The notes: generated by a model from the letters alone, not told the origin. 64,000 nt of DNA from Rhopalosiphum padi (GCF_020882245.1 NC_083598.1:83085714-83149713), one strand, 5' to 3'; shown: positions 38,115 to 50,354, counted from the stretch's first letter. Program-made: numbers and translations.

Positions 38115-38700
38115 TATTTTAAATTATGCTTATTATATTCTTTAGTATTATATATAAAATACTAATTTGTTAATTAAATTCACGTTAATCTATCTCCAAC
38201 TAAATAATAATATTTGAATAGGGCATTTCTTTTTTTGAATGTGCTTAGATCTTGAACTAAATATAGGTACCTATCTTATTTTAAAGACCGTAAAAATATA
38301 TTTAAGTTTAAACTCCGAGGTTGTTCAAACGTTAGTGTATAATATATTACTATCATGTAATAAAACAATTGATTTAAACGCAATGATAAACGTTTAATAA
38401 AATTATAGTATTATACGTTTATATGATGGAAATAAATAAAATTATCAAAGAAAAATATTTATGATGTTTTTTGTTTATAAAATATTAAATATTAATACTA
38501 AATTAAATGATTGGAAAAACCTTGTAAATTCTAGTTCCATAAAATAATAATAATAATAATAATATATGATATAGAGCACGTAAAAAAAAAAAATACGAAC
38601 AAAAACTATAAGACAAGAAAAAAGTCAAGTAATACACATACATACAGTCATACAGACATATAAACATTAAATTACGAGTATATTTTTCGCATAGCAGAAG
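38115..38700. other. A/T-rich spacer
   Basis: Nothing recognised except a short AAT tract at 38546-38563. Confidence 0.45.
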
Positions 38701-38718
38701 GAGAGAGAATAAAAAAGG

Positions 38719-38916
38719 ATGGATAAATATTTTGATAGCCAAGACACGGAAAAGGATCAGTTGGAGCGATTGTCGATATTGACAGTGGACGTGTTGTGTT
38801 TTATACGGTACTTCGCACTCTCGATATCAGCTGCTACCAGTGAAATACACCTCTTTTTACGTGATTCGATTATTTCCTTAGTGTATATTATATATATATA
38901 TATATATCAAGTATAA
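38719..38916 (+). CDS. Possible 65-codon ORF or first exon
   Basis: The ATG at 38719 has an excellent context (AAGGATGG) after a purine-rich leader. The frame opens MDKYFDSQDTEKDQLERL and then becomes hydrophobic (VDVLCFIRYFALS), running to a TA microsatellite that encodes its last residues. The first 50 codons look protein-like; the tail does not. Donor-like sites inside (ACCA|GTGAAA near 38840) would allow it to be a first exon. No known family is recognised, and no acceptor partner was found. Confidence 0.2.
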   Translation: MDKYFDSQDTEKDQLERLSILTVDVLCFIRYFALSISAATSEIHLFLRDSIISLVYIIYIYIYQV

Positions 38917-39723
38917 ACAGCGTAGATTCTTCAAGAATAACAAAAAATGGATATAAAACCAAACATATTTTTTATTATTTGTGTACATCCAGCAAAACAA
39001 TAAATATGCATAGTTGTCACTCCACACGGCACACATTTTCTGACAAATGCTCTGAATAAAATTTAGAGTAATGGCGAAATAGAATAACTCGATAAATATT
39101 ATTGTTAAAATAATAAGACGTAATATGTTTCAATGGATTTAGTCCTGTCTATTTTCAATAATATTTGTTCATAATTTGTGTATAATTTGTTTCAAATTAA
39201 TACATTATTATATTATACTAACATTTGTGATTAAAATATATTTAGTGCTGTGATTATTGTTTTTTTTTTTTTTTTACGAATTATGGTGATTATGTATGCT
39301 GAAAAAAAGAATGATTCTATGGAAAAATCGAGTGAAAACCTTCCTACAAATATAGCATATACATATATTTAGATGAGGTTATTCGAAAGTACATAAGTCG
39401 TATATAGTCAATTATAAAATAATGCAAGCGATAAATGTGTTTCTGGCGAAATATCAAAAATGTATTTAGTTATTTTTATGAAAAAGAGTAAGTAATTATT
39501 ATGGTATACATACAATATCCTCGTCAATTAAAAATGGAATTATAAACATTTACAAATTACAAGTAGAACAAAGTATTTGAAACTAAATTTTAATGTGTCG
39601 TATAATTTGTATGAAAATGAATGCTTTTAATATATATATTAAAAATATATGTATTTCACAGCAATGATAATATAGTATTATGCATTTGTCTATGTATAAT
39701 ATTATGTTATAGTCTATACTCTA

Positions 39724-40293
39724 TAGTGCTAAGCACCGAATCCAGATTAATCCATATTCAGATAAATTATCCGAATTGATCCGGATTAAATAAAAGTTAT
39801 AACCTATTTCAGCTGGATTTAAATATCAAATCCGGAATTATAGCATCCAAAAAATTACAATTTTGACAAAATTTAGTCAACCCAAATCATATTAATTATA
39901 ATAATAGATAATACTATTATAATTTTTATTTTTATAATAAACATATTAAAAAATAGTATTTTCCTATTACTTATTTTTATAGTACTTATATAAGTATATA
40001 TTAATCTGTTATCATACATATTATTATTATAATTATTTAAAAATGTATTATGTTCGAATTACAGTTCATTAATTACATATTTTAAACTTAACGTGTTAAG
40101 TATCTAGTATCTAATGTAACTTAAAATGACAATATGTAAAAACTTTCTAATTTCTAATTTTTAACTATAGTTCATTTCGACGAATTAATGGATTGGATCC
40201 AAGAATTCCAAATAAGACGGATTGCATCTGAAACTCGGATAGTTTAATAATGTAATCCGGGTAACGGATTGATAAAAATATTATTCAGCACTA
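39724..40293. mobile_element. Terminal-inverted-repeat element rich in ATCCGGATT words
   Basis: The left end starts TAGTGCTAAGCACCGAATCC. The right end, read on minus, starts TAGTGCTGAATAAT. Inside each end there are several variants of ATCCGGATT (39738-39840 on the left; 40185-40275 on the right), in both orientations, as in the subterminal transposase-binding repeats of hAT elements. The candidate 8-bp flanks (ATACTCTA and ATATTATT) match poorly, so the exact boundary or superfamily is unsure. The A/T-rich interior has no transposase. Confidence 0.55.
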
Positions 40294-40299
40294 ATATTA

Positions 40300-42280
40300 T
40301 TATTGTCCAATACAGTTTTTCTAACTATAATACATAAATAAAAGTATAAGTTAATTTTCTCTGTATATTACAATTATTTACATACATAATTTATTATTTC
40401 AATTCAAAACGTATAAAAATAAAATGTATATACTAAACAGCATTGTTTTAATATATATATATATATATATAAGTAGGTACTTAACAATTAATTTTAAACA
40501 GTAATATGAGTATCAAATTTTGTCTGTTGTAGATACTACTTATTCCAATGCTCTTTAGGTTATGTTAGTATCTGATGATATAACTTATGTGTATGCACCA
40601 AGCACTTAATTAATTTTATGATTATTTTCTATTTGCCGTTTGTTTCTGGGAACTAAGTCTAATATTTAACCACCTAATCTGTATTTTAGCGGAAAATACA
40701 GTCGCGTGTCGCAAAGGGTCAAGACATACAAAAAATATAATGCATAATGCGATAAATACTAATTATTATTATTGCGGACTATTGCAATGGGATTTTTGAT
40801 TACGACGGTAGTTAGAATTGATTTTCGAGTACCGCATTATGTAATTTGTCAGCATACTATCGAATTAAAAGTAACAACCGTACTTATTAAGTCTCGGTTT
40901 TACTGCAAATAGTAGCTCAATTTACATGCGTCGTGCTAATTTACTTTGGTAATTTTATATTTGGCGGTTGTTTTAATTAATGTTTTGTTTTAATTTGAAA
41001 TGGCAATCTCGAAATTATTGTTTATCCGAGAAGATAGATAGGCCTGTGGTAAAGTTTTATCAGGTTGATTTACACAACATTTTGTATAAGGCACATAATC
41101 CGTTATATGATGGAAACTAGTAGAAAGTTAATCAAATCTACCTAAATATTTCGTTCCCAACCATAACGAGAAAACCGAGAGATTAGTAGAAAAGTGAAAT
41201 CGACAATATAATAATAATAATAATAATAATGACATCAGGTAGTTTAGAATAAATTATTATTATGTTAATGAATTCGACCCTTTTTAACATTATGCAAATA
41301 AGCTGAAAATTAATAATAATAACGATAAAAACAAAACTGTTTTATTTGCCAATGAGATAATAAACATAATATAATATTAAAAGGATCAAACGCGGCTATC
41401 GGCTTTAGACAAGTAATGCAAAATAATATGTGTGTGTGTGCAGCTGTGGAGGTCATATAAGCTTTAAGACCAACATTGGCCAGCCACGTTTCGCTGGGTC
41501 AACAAAAGGTCTCGTGGTCTTTCTTTTTTCCGTTCCTAATTAAACCAATTACCACGCTTCTGTTTTATATGTAAAGTGTAACATATAAATAACAATGTTC
41601 TTTTTTTTTTTATTATACACCACGCAGTGTATTGTTTTAGGAGACAAACGACGTTTTTACTGAAATCATGATTGCGAATTTGAACGAAAAATAATATTAA
41701 TTAAAAAAACAAAAATAGATAACACTTTTAACCGAGGTATTTTTATTTCACGTTTTCTTCGTTATATTTCAAAGAGTAAGGACTACGGAATAATCCAATT
41801 AACATGCTGCACTAATTTTACGTTTTGTCTTTTATATTTTTGAAAAAAAAACCGCTTTTATGTTTCTTATTTCTTAAGTACTTAATACTCAACATTAATA
41901 TCTATATATATAATAAATGAAAAATATTTATTCAACATCCCATATTTTATTTATCAACATTTTTAGAAACATAGACACTTAGTTTCTGATTATAAGGCTA
42001 AAAATATACGGCATCAAATAAATTTAAAAAAAACCCGTAGAAACTTCTGTAATAAAAAACCAGTAAAAATTAATAAATTTGTTGCAAGGAAGTAATGTTA
42101 TAACTTGTCTATAAAACATAAAATATAATAATATGCTTAAAAATGTATAAAAACGAATACTTATTATTGTCTAAGAAAATCAGAGTTCCAGTGTAAATGA
42201 AATGGAGAAACCCGTATAGTATAGATAGCAATATATTAATATCATGAACAACGATTATTAATTAATATCACGCACGTCGC
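40300..42280. other. A/T-rich stretch
   Basis: No gene recognised. A G/C-richer patch at 41440-41530 has partially self-complementary words (AAGACCA at 41467 and TGGTCTT at 41516). Confidence 0.4.
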
Positions 42281-43340
42281 GAGTCCGTAAATCGTTCGGG
42301 CGTTGATAAATGGTCGAGCGATTTCCAAAAAATACATAACACGATTTAGTCGAAATTGATTATACAGCCACACAGCCTAAAACGGCAAAACAATAAATAA
42401 TTCTATACCAAAGTTACGTAGTTCGGCAAAGTTATTACGAGTTACTACGCTACATTTGGTACGGAATGCTTCTACGATAATACGACCGTTTTCCCGTCGA
42501 GAAAATATCCGTATGTACGTGTGCGCGTTGTGTGTGTTACCGATGATTTGTTTTCCTTTTCCAGTTATATTATATATTGTCTTCGGCGATTTGCGCGTAA
42601 TATTTTAATTCGCACGATCGTCGCCGTCGTTTGTTGTACACATATTTTTTTTTTCTTTCCGACCGGCACGTGCAGCGATCTCCACGACGCAATATTCCCA
42701 GAAACGTCCATTAATAATATTTGAAAAGTTACCGGAAGACGTAACTCGGCGATTTTCCGACGACGGTCTGTAAAAATTAAAACGGCACTTTACTCGCGGA
42801 CGTCACGAAACCGAAGTGCAAAAACATGAAACGCCCGGCACAACGGCGATTTACGGTTCGTTATGCAAAGTATACCTACGTGTTTTTTGCTAACCGCTAT
42901 TGAAACAGACAGAAGATCGCGGGTGACGAGGAAAGAGCGATGGACAAAAATAAACCTCATAATCGTATACACGCGCGCACGTGACATAGTAATAATAATA
43001 TAATTACTGTTTACAACGACAAAGAAAATATCATTTTTCACGATGCAATACGAATGTTTTAGGTCAGTATTCATACGCGATTATGGCGCGATCGTCGCAA
43101 TCTCACGTGGTGTTGTTTCGGTGTTGTAAAAAAGCTCCGGCGTATCGGACAAACATTTTTTAAACTAAAACTCGTTTTCTGCTGCTGCGAACAAGTCCAA
43201 AACTTCGTCTAACCTAGGCTGGTATAGGATAATATTTTTGAATCGGGTCAACGCGGCACACTCGCAATAAAATATGACTATAGTGCGTTTTGGGTATCAA
43301 CCGCGTCGAGATGTCTGATATTTTAGTCCGTCGGTGCAAT
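42280..43340. other. CpG-bearing block
   Basis: A long patch of frequent CpG (42280-42350, 42480-42520, 42595-42700, 42740-42860, 42905-43140). Plus and minus frames of 67-94 codons overlap with no domain. It is probably regulatory or less decayed sequence. Confidence 0.3.
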
Positions 43341-44700
43341 CAATACGCATCGAGTATACCTAGTATTCAATGAATATTATTATTTAATATAGGGGTAGTA
43401 AATTTCTGCGTAACGCAATCGTTGGAAATTACGATTTTAATGGGCCGAGAAGAGTTACCGGTAATATTTCCCTGGAAAATTATGAAAGTGTTTCATTCAT
43501 CATAATATCATGGTAATAGCAAAGTTTTAAATTACATATTAATTATTTATGGTCCCGAAACACCTGATCAGGAGAATTATTATTTCAATAACATTGACTT
43601 TGGCCATAGTTTATGCTTTTTGTTAAAATGTCCAAGTTAATAAATAATAATAGTCATAAATGATTTATTTTATATATTCGATAATACAACTATTGGTTTG
43701 TGGTTTATTTTAGTTTTGTTTAAGTATATTTCGATTGCTATTGTGGTATTTACTTACCTCAAATAACCTAAATATAATACATGCGAATGTATCGATTACA
43801 TGAGCTATAAATATAAATTAAATTGTTTCTTATATATATAAATAATTTAATGATATTACGATCAAAATGTCTTAAAATAAGTGTATTATAATATTCTCAA
43901 CGATATTGCTGTTAATAATAGGAATAATTAAATGTTTCCAATGCATTAATAAAATAAAATGCATTCGTTTTAATAAATTTGAAATCAATATGGATAATCA
44001 GTATAAGTTAGATAGCTGATAATTAAACGAATATCGTCTATTTTAAATTATATAGAATTTGGATACTGGATCTTTGGTTTCGTACAGTTTTTAACCGATC
44101 ATTGCATAATATTATAAAAAACATAACTAAGAAGAAAATGTTTGTTTTTTTATTTAAGTTATTCATATTTAATATAATTAAACGTTAATTTAATTTTATG
44201 AAATAGATACAAGAGAATAGGCGAAAAATATTTTATTTATTCGTTTTTTTGTCATTCACGAAAATTGTTAAAAGCAATGGGATTTAATTTGGTGTTTAGA
44301 GTATATTACAATACCATATATTGCTTGATATACCTATATATATGTTTGTATTTCACTATAGATTAATTTGTACAGTGTATACCTATAATTTAATTAGTCA
44401 TAGAGCTCATATTATACAATAGCATTGAATTACTCATAATATAGTTATATTGCAAGAGAACTAAACGAAGCTAGTGAAATTATTAAGACATATTAAGACG
44501 TTATTATATTTACTAAAATAAATTAATAATAAAAAGCAAATAAACATTTCTGGTATTATTGTTTTTTAGATCAAAAAAAAATATATATATGTAATGTAAT
44601 ATTTATACACTTTACATTTATTATTATTATTATTATTATCAATATATTGTAAATGAATGAGTAAATATGTATATTTTTTTAATTATACGAGTCGAACGCA
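43340..44700. other. A/T-rich stretch
   Basis: Contains a candidate 47-nt exon (listed) and an AAT tract at 44620-44639. Otherwise nothing recognised. Confidence 0.4.
43758..43804 (-). CDS. Candidate 47-nt exon
   Basis: On minus, a T/A-rich acceptor (TTATATTTATAG) and a strong donor (TTTGAG|GTAAGTAA) enclose 47 nt. Only the frame with a split first codon is open; it reads HVIDTFACIIFRLFE and ends in phase 0. The hydrophobic centre would suit a membrane segment. The donor is one of the best in the window, but the peptide is too short to assign. Confidence 0.25.
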
Positions 44701-44795
44701 CAAGTATACTAATCAACGTTTGGAGGCCGGGTGGGCGTGTAAGACGGGTGAAAAAAAAACAGATACAAGATAACTTCCGTTAATTTCCAGGCTCG

Positions 44796-44909
44796 ATGAA
44801 CTTTCGTAAATTGCTACAAAGATACGGGGCAATGAGAGTGCAACGGGGGCGGAGCGTACGAAGTAAACGAGGTCGTGAGGCTGTTAGGCGCCTACGGCAC
44901 CATTATTGA
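44796..44909 (+). CDS. Possible small basic ORF
   Basis: The ATG at 44796 opens 37 codons (MNFRKLLQRYGAMRVQRGRS and on), strongly Arg-rich, ending TGA. An acceptor-like TTAATTTCCAG lies five bases upstream. It is not similar to a family I know; G/C-rich DNA yields Arg-rich frames by chance. Confidence 0.12.
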   Translation: MNFRKLLQRYGAMRVQRGRSVRSKRGREAVRRLRHHY

Positions 44910-45509
44910 ATCAACTGGCGAACGGTGTGTTCGTCGTTAATGGGGTGTTGAAATATAATTAATAGAGGTACCCGGACGATAAAATGAAATCGCTCGGAAT
45001 TTATCTGTGTTTAGAGGGGCGGCCAGCGAGTGCGGGGCGAGTTTGCTGCACTGAGTTAGCGGCGATTGCCGCCGGGCGGATATGTGAACCGATGTCGATT
45101 GTGCGGGGGCGAGGGCGGAAAGGAAAAAAAAGAACGGACGATAAAAATAAAGATCGGTATTGATGACAGAATTCTATTATAGAGGATAACAACACGCCGC
45201 CGCCGCCGACTAGGTCGCGGATGTGGACAAAAAAATCTTAATCTATTACCCGACTATTCAATAGGCGTACGCGCCCGTAAGTGTTCTAAACGATCGTTCA
45301 GCCATTGTAAGTATAATATTATGTTCACGGGCGTATACCACCGGTATATTATTGCGAGTGATTTATATCGCGGCCATGGATTTCGAAGGGTTTAAAACCG
45401 CGCGGCGGTCGTCGTGGTCGCGTGTGTGCGTATAGTACTACAGCGCTGCAGTTATAACAATAATATTCTACGACTGATTATCGATCATCGTAATCGTTAT
45501 ATGTATTTG

Positions 45510-45533
45510 TCGTCGTCGTCGTCGTCGTCGTCG
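45510..45533 (+). repeat. (TCG)n microsatellite
   Basis: Eight TCG units within a CpG-bearing block. Confidence 0.95.
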
Positions 45534-45729
45534 GCATATGAGCATTTTTCGATTCGCAATACATAAAACAGCACCGGTGTAGATTATCATGCACAATCAT
45601 ATATAGCTTACCGCCGTACCTGCACGCGTATAATGCGTCACCCGTCGAATCGAACCGGATGACGAACGAATACACGGGGAGGGGGGGAAGATATTTGGTG
45701 ACGATATCATCGCCTTAAGTCTGAGGAGT

Positions 45730-47930
45730 TGAAAACGTCAACAGCATCAGCTATTAAGACTCTATATTATACCGCGTGCACAGCATCTCGATTTCGAGAG
45801 GTAAAATTTTTTCAGCTTAACAATAAGCCTATTTATAGATAGTCCTCTGCAGTATAATGTACTAATGTCCGATATAGACAATGGTATAAATTTAAAATGC
45901 TATCTTTTTTAGCGGTTTCGCACATGAGCACTGGCATTGCGCTCCGTTACCACATTATCGATTTGCGGTTAAAATTTATGTTTCCGCGGAAACTGTAGAT
46001 TGTTATTTATATCACTTTTTTATATTATAATATATACACGACTTACGATAATAACTATATACGGACTGCTCCAAATTGTACGCCACAGTAGATTTCAGCG
46101 AGACATTTTTGAATTTGGAAAAATCCATTTTGATTCATATAATCTAGACGCATTTCGTGTTGAATATTTTTTTTTATTAATTAAAAAGGGAGATGTGAGG
46201 GGCGACTTTTAAAATTCAAACGGGATCTTATATTTTTGAAATAATATGAATCATATGCGATTTATTTTTTTAATGAATATTGATTCGTTTATAATATTTA
46301 TGCGTCAATAATTAAAAAACCTATTGACATTTGAATTATGTTTTTAACTTGTAAATGCTTCGACGAATAACAACAATATGCGTTTGTGCTTCTGTAATAC
46401 GTTGATGCATTGTTGTACAGCCTTAATAATCCAGGCGCTATAATGCTATCAATTTATTACGGCAATAAAACTCGTGTTTGATGTCTTAATTTTATTTTAT
46501 ATTACGTATAGGTCAAATCAAATTATTGTAGTGATAAAAAAAACGCATCAAGTAACATAACTAGGCCTATAAATATGTATATAGTATATGTGTATAGTAA
46601 ATAGTAATATTTATATAACCAATGCTATTGAAACGATTTTTATTTTATTTTAGTAATTTTACATGATATTTATTATTTATAATACAAAACATATAAACTT
46701 ATAATAGTAAAATACTAAAATGTTTAAATAATTATACGGTATCGTTGTATAAATTATATTATACAATATACACTGCATACAGCATATAAAATTATTCAAT
46801 ATTTATGCAAATACCTCTAATTTGTTACTTATATAAGTATCTTAATATTTTTTAAATTTAAATAATAACATTTCCATTTAAATATTTTATTTGAATCAAC
46901 TTAATGTGTGGTTTCCATTTCTAAACACCGCAAAATGACCACATTGATTTCAAAAACTTGCATAATTAAACTTCGCGTTCAATATACCTAATGTTAAATG
47001 ATGCATATGAAATCACACAAATGTTGAAATAACATTACCTTTTCAAAGCCTATAAAGATATGATCAAACCAATATTAAATTATAGTAACTAAGGCTTAGG
47101 AGTTGTTTCATTAATTAAAGGTTAGTAAAGCTTATATGCTTATAAATAGGATTGCTTAGGGATTTATAGCTTTTGAAAACAGACAAAATAAATATGCAGA
47201 TATATATCAAAAAGTGATCAAATATACACTGAAAAAAAAGTGGTAAAATCTGTATAGTATTAGATTTAGTGTAAATAAAATAACACTGTATATTATGTTG
47301 TAGGTATCTACCAAGATTAAAGATATACCTAGGTTAGGTAACTCACTCCTAGTAGTCCTATCTATTACAGCAACGATGATCATGGAATCCAGATATAACC
47401 GGTATAATCAGGTTATAGAAACTAAATTGGGACATCATTACATAACATAATATAATTTGTGATTTTTTATATTAACAATCGCCAATCGGTTAACAATTAT
47501 AGATTTTATTATACTATACTTAATTGTTAATTCAATTTTTATAAACACATTAATCATTAAATTATGTTTGGATTTAAAAAATTAACACTCAGATCTCTCA
47601 TTTTTAATTAATACAAACAATATTGAATATTAAATTAATCTAGATAATAATATGATCGAAAACCGTTTTCACCATAACTCATTTTTACCTAATTTAAATA
47701 TTGCATAGTGAAATCCACTGTTATATAACATTTGGGAAATTTTGTATAGCGTTGCCGCGTTGGTATATAATGGTAACTTCACCTATGCCAATACTTAATT
47801 ACAAAACATTGTAGAGAATAGAGACAATAATATTGTAGTCAAAGCAAAAATATTAGTCTATCCAGTCACAAAAGTTATTTAACATAAAAATGATGTACCG
47901 ATTCATATTATTACTCTAATATATTATGCG
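45730..47930. other. A/T-rich stretch
   Basis: No gene recognised. On minus at 47349-47390 an ATG frame (MIIVAVIDRTTR) runs to a GTGAGT donor-like site; it is noted but not called. Confidence 0.4.
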
Positions 47931-47939
47931 ACCTCTCAA

Positions 47940-48400
47940 CAAAAAGGCACGCCGGAGTGACCATATTTCAAAGCATTTAAGCTTTTAGGTTTATTCATAT
48001 TTTACACTGCCACGATTTAAAACTTATAGTATCTCTCGGGGATGTGTATTTCACACTCATACGCCCTCTATCCTAGAATATGGTAGTGTGCCGTATGATT
48101 ACTACATAAGTCTATGATATGGTTGAAAGAGTCCAAAGATAATTCAAAATGTGCGATACACGACCGTACCCCGACTCCAGATTTCCTCAATCTCACAACT
48201 ATAGCGCGGACAGGCGACTATATCATCTCGGATTTTTATTCCATCTGCCAACCGGTAAAATCGACTATTCAAATCCTCTAACCCTCATTATTTTAGATTA
48301 TTTCACTCTATCTCTTTAGGCTCGCTTATACGACGTTCCACACATTTATATTTCCGGGTAACTATTTTTTAAAAGCCCCTAATTATTGTCCGCGTTTAAT
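47940..48400 (+). mobile_element. Non-LTR retrotransposon remnant (reverse transcriptase C-terminus)
   Basis: On plus, with several frameshifts, the sequence keeps the order of motifs at the end of a Jockey/CR1-type reverse transcriptase. An AFKLLGLF segment (47979) is like the K-A-x-x-x-L-G-F-I motif. FTLIRP, then ILEYGSV (about 48051-48090), matches the L-x-R-P-x-L-E-Y-x-S-x-x-W motif. VERVQR follows (about 48124-48141). Then comes a run at about 48194-48285 with DRRLYHLGFLFHLPTGKIDY, the R-R-x-x-L-D-x-x-F-L-Y-x-L-x-x-G-x-I-D signature. The copy is clearly dead. The catalytic core upstream was not recognised, so it is 5'-truncated or decayed beyond reading. Confidence 0.8.
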
Positions 48401-48569
48401 ACTCATCGTCGACCACCACCACACTTTTTCACTCCGACTTATCGTACTCATCGGTTAATTTTTACCGTATTATATTCTTGTATGTATAAATTAACCTGTT
48501 GATCGACACATATTTTAATCTCGTTATTTTAATTTTTTTTTTTTTTGGCCTTTTCCCGTGGTTTATGAA

Positions 48570-49460
48570 TAAAATAAAATTAGATGCGAGGCAATTCCAC
48601 GAGACGCCACCGTTGGGTGCAGACATGCAGTAAAATTAAGTTCGGCATGGCGCCCTGTGTACCATCTGCAGGATATTATATACTAATATACTGCGTGTGT
48701 GTGTACACGCGTTTGTGTAACGCCAACGCGAATCGTTTGCCGCAGTGTATATATCGAGTTGCTCGTGGCCAATACCTCTCTACCCGTTGGCACTGCGAAT
48801 CGATATTATTAATTCGTTTATTTCGGGTTCTACCGCCGTATACCGGGCGGGCAGGCGGACGTCGGCAGGGCTTATTTCCCTCGTCCGATTTCACGCAAGA
48901 AACACTGCTACACACTCATACACACACACACACACACACACAACGCGTAATGAGCGATTTCGTCTCCGAAGATGGGAACCGGAACACATGCGGTCTGTGC
49001 GCGGCACTGTAAAACGCATATTATTATTATTATTATTATTATACACGCAACTGCACGACGAGACGTCCGAATTAAATACATGATGGAATGCGACGTTGTG
49101 CGATATTTTCCTTAGCTTCTCCCCGTCACCGCCGCGGTCGGATCCCGAGTTCATTACACGACATCCATCAAAGTTGGACGGATGCGAGATAAGGGATATT
49201 ACGGTTTTTCTCCATTCGTATTAATAACAATATGACGACGATCATAATATTATACGTATAGTATATTTCATATAATATTATATAAATAATATAATAATGA
49301 TGGGACGATGAAAAAAAAAACGGACCCGTGTGTCATCCGCGGTCATCGCGTTTTGAAATTGAAGAATTACACGCCGGAACATCTGCAGTTGGTCCGTTGT
49401 GGCAGATGACGGTTGGACGGGGGGGGGAATACGAACTCACCACTTCGGCGAAAGCAAATT
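48570..49460. other. CpG-bearing block
   Basis: G/C-richer DNA with frequent CpG (48640-48900, 48940-49010, 49050-49160, 49320-49440). It carries a CA tract, an ATT tract and a G9 run (49419-49427). The longest ATG frame of the window lies here (48584-49012, 142 codons), but it passes straight through the CA tract (HTHTHTHT) and shows no domain, so it is not called as a gene. Confidence 0.3.
48920..48943 (+). repeat. (AC)n microsatellite
   Basis: Twelve AC units. Confidence 0.95.
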
Positions 49461-49476
49461 GTGACCAGGACACGTC
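49441..49476 (-). CDS. Candidate 36-nt exon
   Basis: On minus, an acceptor with a T-rich lead and TTAAC branch-like word (CCGTTATTATAG) and a strong donor (AAGTG|GTGAGTTC) enclose 36 nt that are open in all frames (for example DVSWSQFAFAEV or RVLVTICFRRS). Its length is a multiple of three, as in cassette exons. Composition is G/C-richer than the adjacent intron-like DNA. The protein is not recognised. Confidence 0.22.
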
Positions 49477-49660
49477 CTATAATAACGGATGTTAAAAGTG
49501 ATAAAACGAAAATTATAAATTACATAAAATAATATGACGTTCTGTAATATTATAATAACTCAACTCATATTGAACACGGTAAACACAGAAAACTGATAAA
49601 ACATGGCCACATAGGAAAAACATTTTACGTAAAATTTTTTACGTGTCTTGATACAGTGTG

Positions 49661-49716
49661 TAATTGCATTAAATTGTTATCATACGTCCGAATGTTTTAA
49701 ACATTTAATGCAATTA
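49661..49716. repeat. Imperfect hairpin
   Basis: Arms TAATTGCATTAAATTGTT (49661-49678) and AAACATTTAATGCAATTA (49699-49716) pair with few mismatches around a loop of about 20 nt. The shape is like a short stem of a small RNA precursor, but A/T-rich arms make chance likely. Confidence 0.35.
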
Positions 49717-49984
49717 ATATTTAATATCAATCACTTGTGACAGTCTGATTTGTATTATAATTTATTAAAATATGATTTTTTTTTTTAAATAAATTAAAAA
49801 ACTACTACTGTAGAAATACGAGTAAGTAATGAAAATGTAGGTAAGTGGGTATCATTAATTTAAATCTGTTGTACACTAAGTATCGAGTGAGTCACTATCA
49901 TAGGTACGATAATTTGAATTCAATAATATAATATCATTGTACTTATACAAAAATATATTCTGAGGATAGGTTATTATTAGGTAA

Positions 49985-50235
49985 TTATAACTTCAAATGC
50001 ATATAAAAAAATGTACCAATGTATTTTTAATATTTTTATACTGATATAAGAATAACTTCGTGGGATCTTGTATTAAATTTTCATACATTTTGACAGAACC
50101 TAACCGATTGAATTATTTTTATCGTCATTTATCGAAAAAAATTATTCACATTTTAAAATGACTATAAATAACTCAAAAAGTATTAAAACAAATTGAAAAT
50201 TTTATCGTTAAATGAAAAATCACAATAAAAAAAAT
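49985..50235. repeat. A/T-rich dispersed repeat, copy B
   Basis: ACTTCAAATGCATATAAAAA, then TGTATTTTTAATATTTTTAT, ATAAGAATAACTTCGTGGGA and CATTTTGAC follow the same order as copy A at 25655. Confidence 0.6.
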
Positions 50236-50354
50236 TAATGAAAATCATATAGGTACATCTATTGTTATTTTTTTTTTTAAGGAGAATGACATATCAAAAA
50301 ACTATTTGAGGAGAAATAATTATTTTACGGATAAATATCGAATGTCATAAACAT

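Larger units (their letters stand above)
44700..45730. other. CpG-bearing block
   Basis: Among the G/C-richest DNA in the window (44820-44900, 45010-45130, 45380-45430). It carries a (CCG)n patch at 45195-45209, a (TCG)n tract at 45510-45533, and a donor-like site at 45305 (ATT|GTAAGTAT). The ATG at 45376 has a near-ideal context (GCGGCCATGG) but opens only 19 codons (MDFEGFKTARRSSWSRVCV). The whole looks like a promoter-type block. Confidence 0.35.

Noticed and set aside
47349..47400. MIIVAVIDRTTR frame running to a GTGAGT donor on minus
   Set aside because: Very short, no leader or partner exon, and similar coincidences occur every few kb.
48584..49012. Longest ATG-initiated frame (142 codons)
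   Set aside because: It runs through a CA microsatellite, has no domain or splice context, and overlapping frames on both strands are equally open because the block is G/C-richer.
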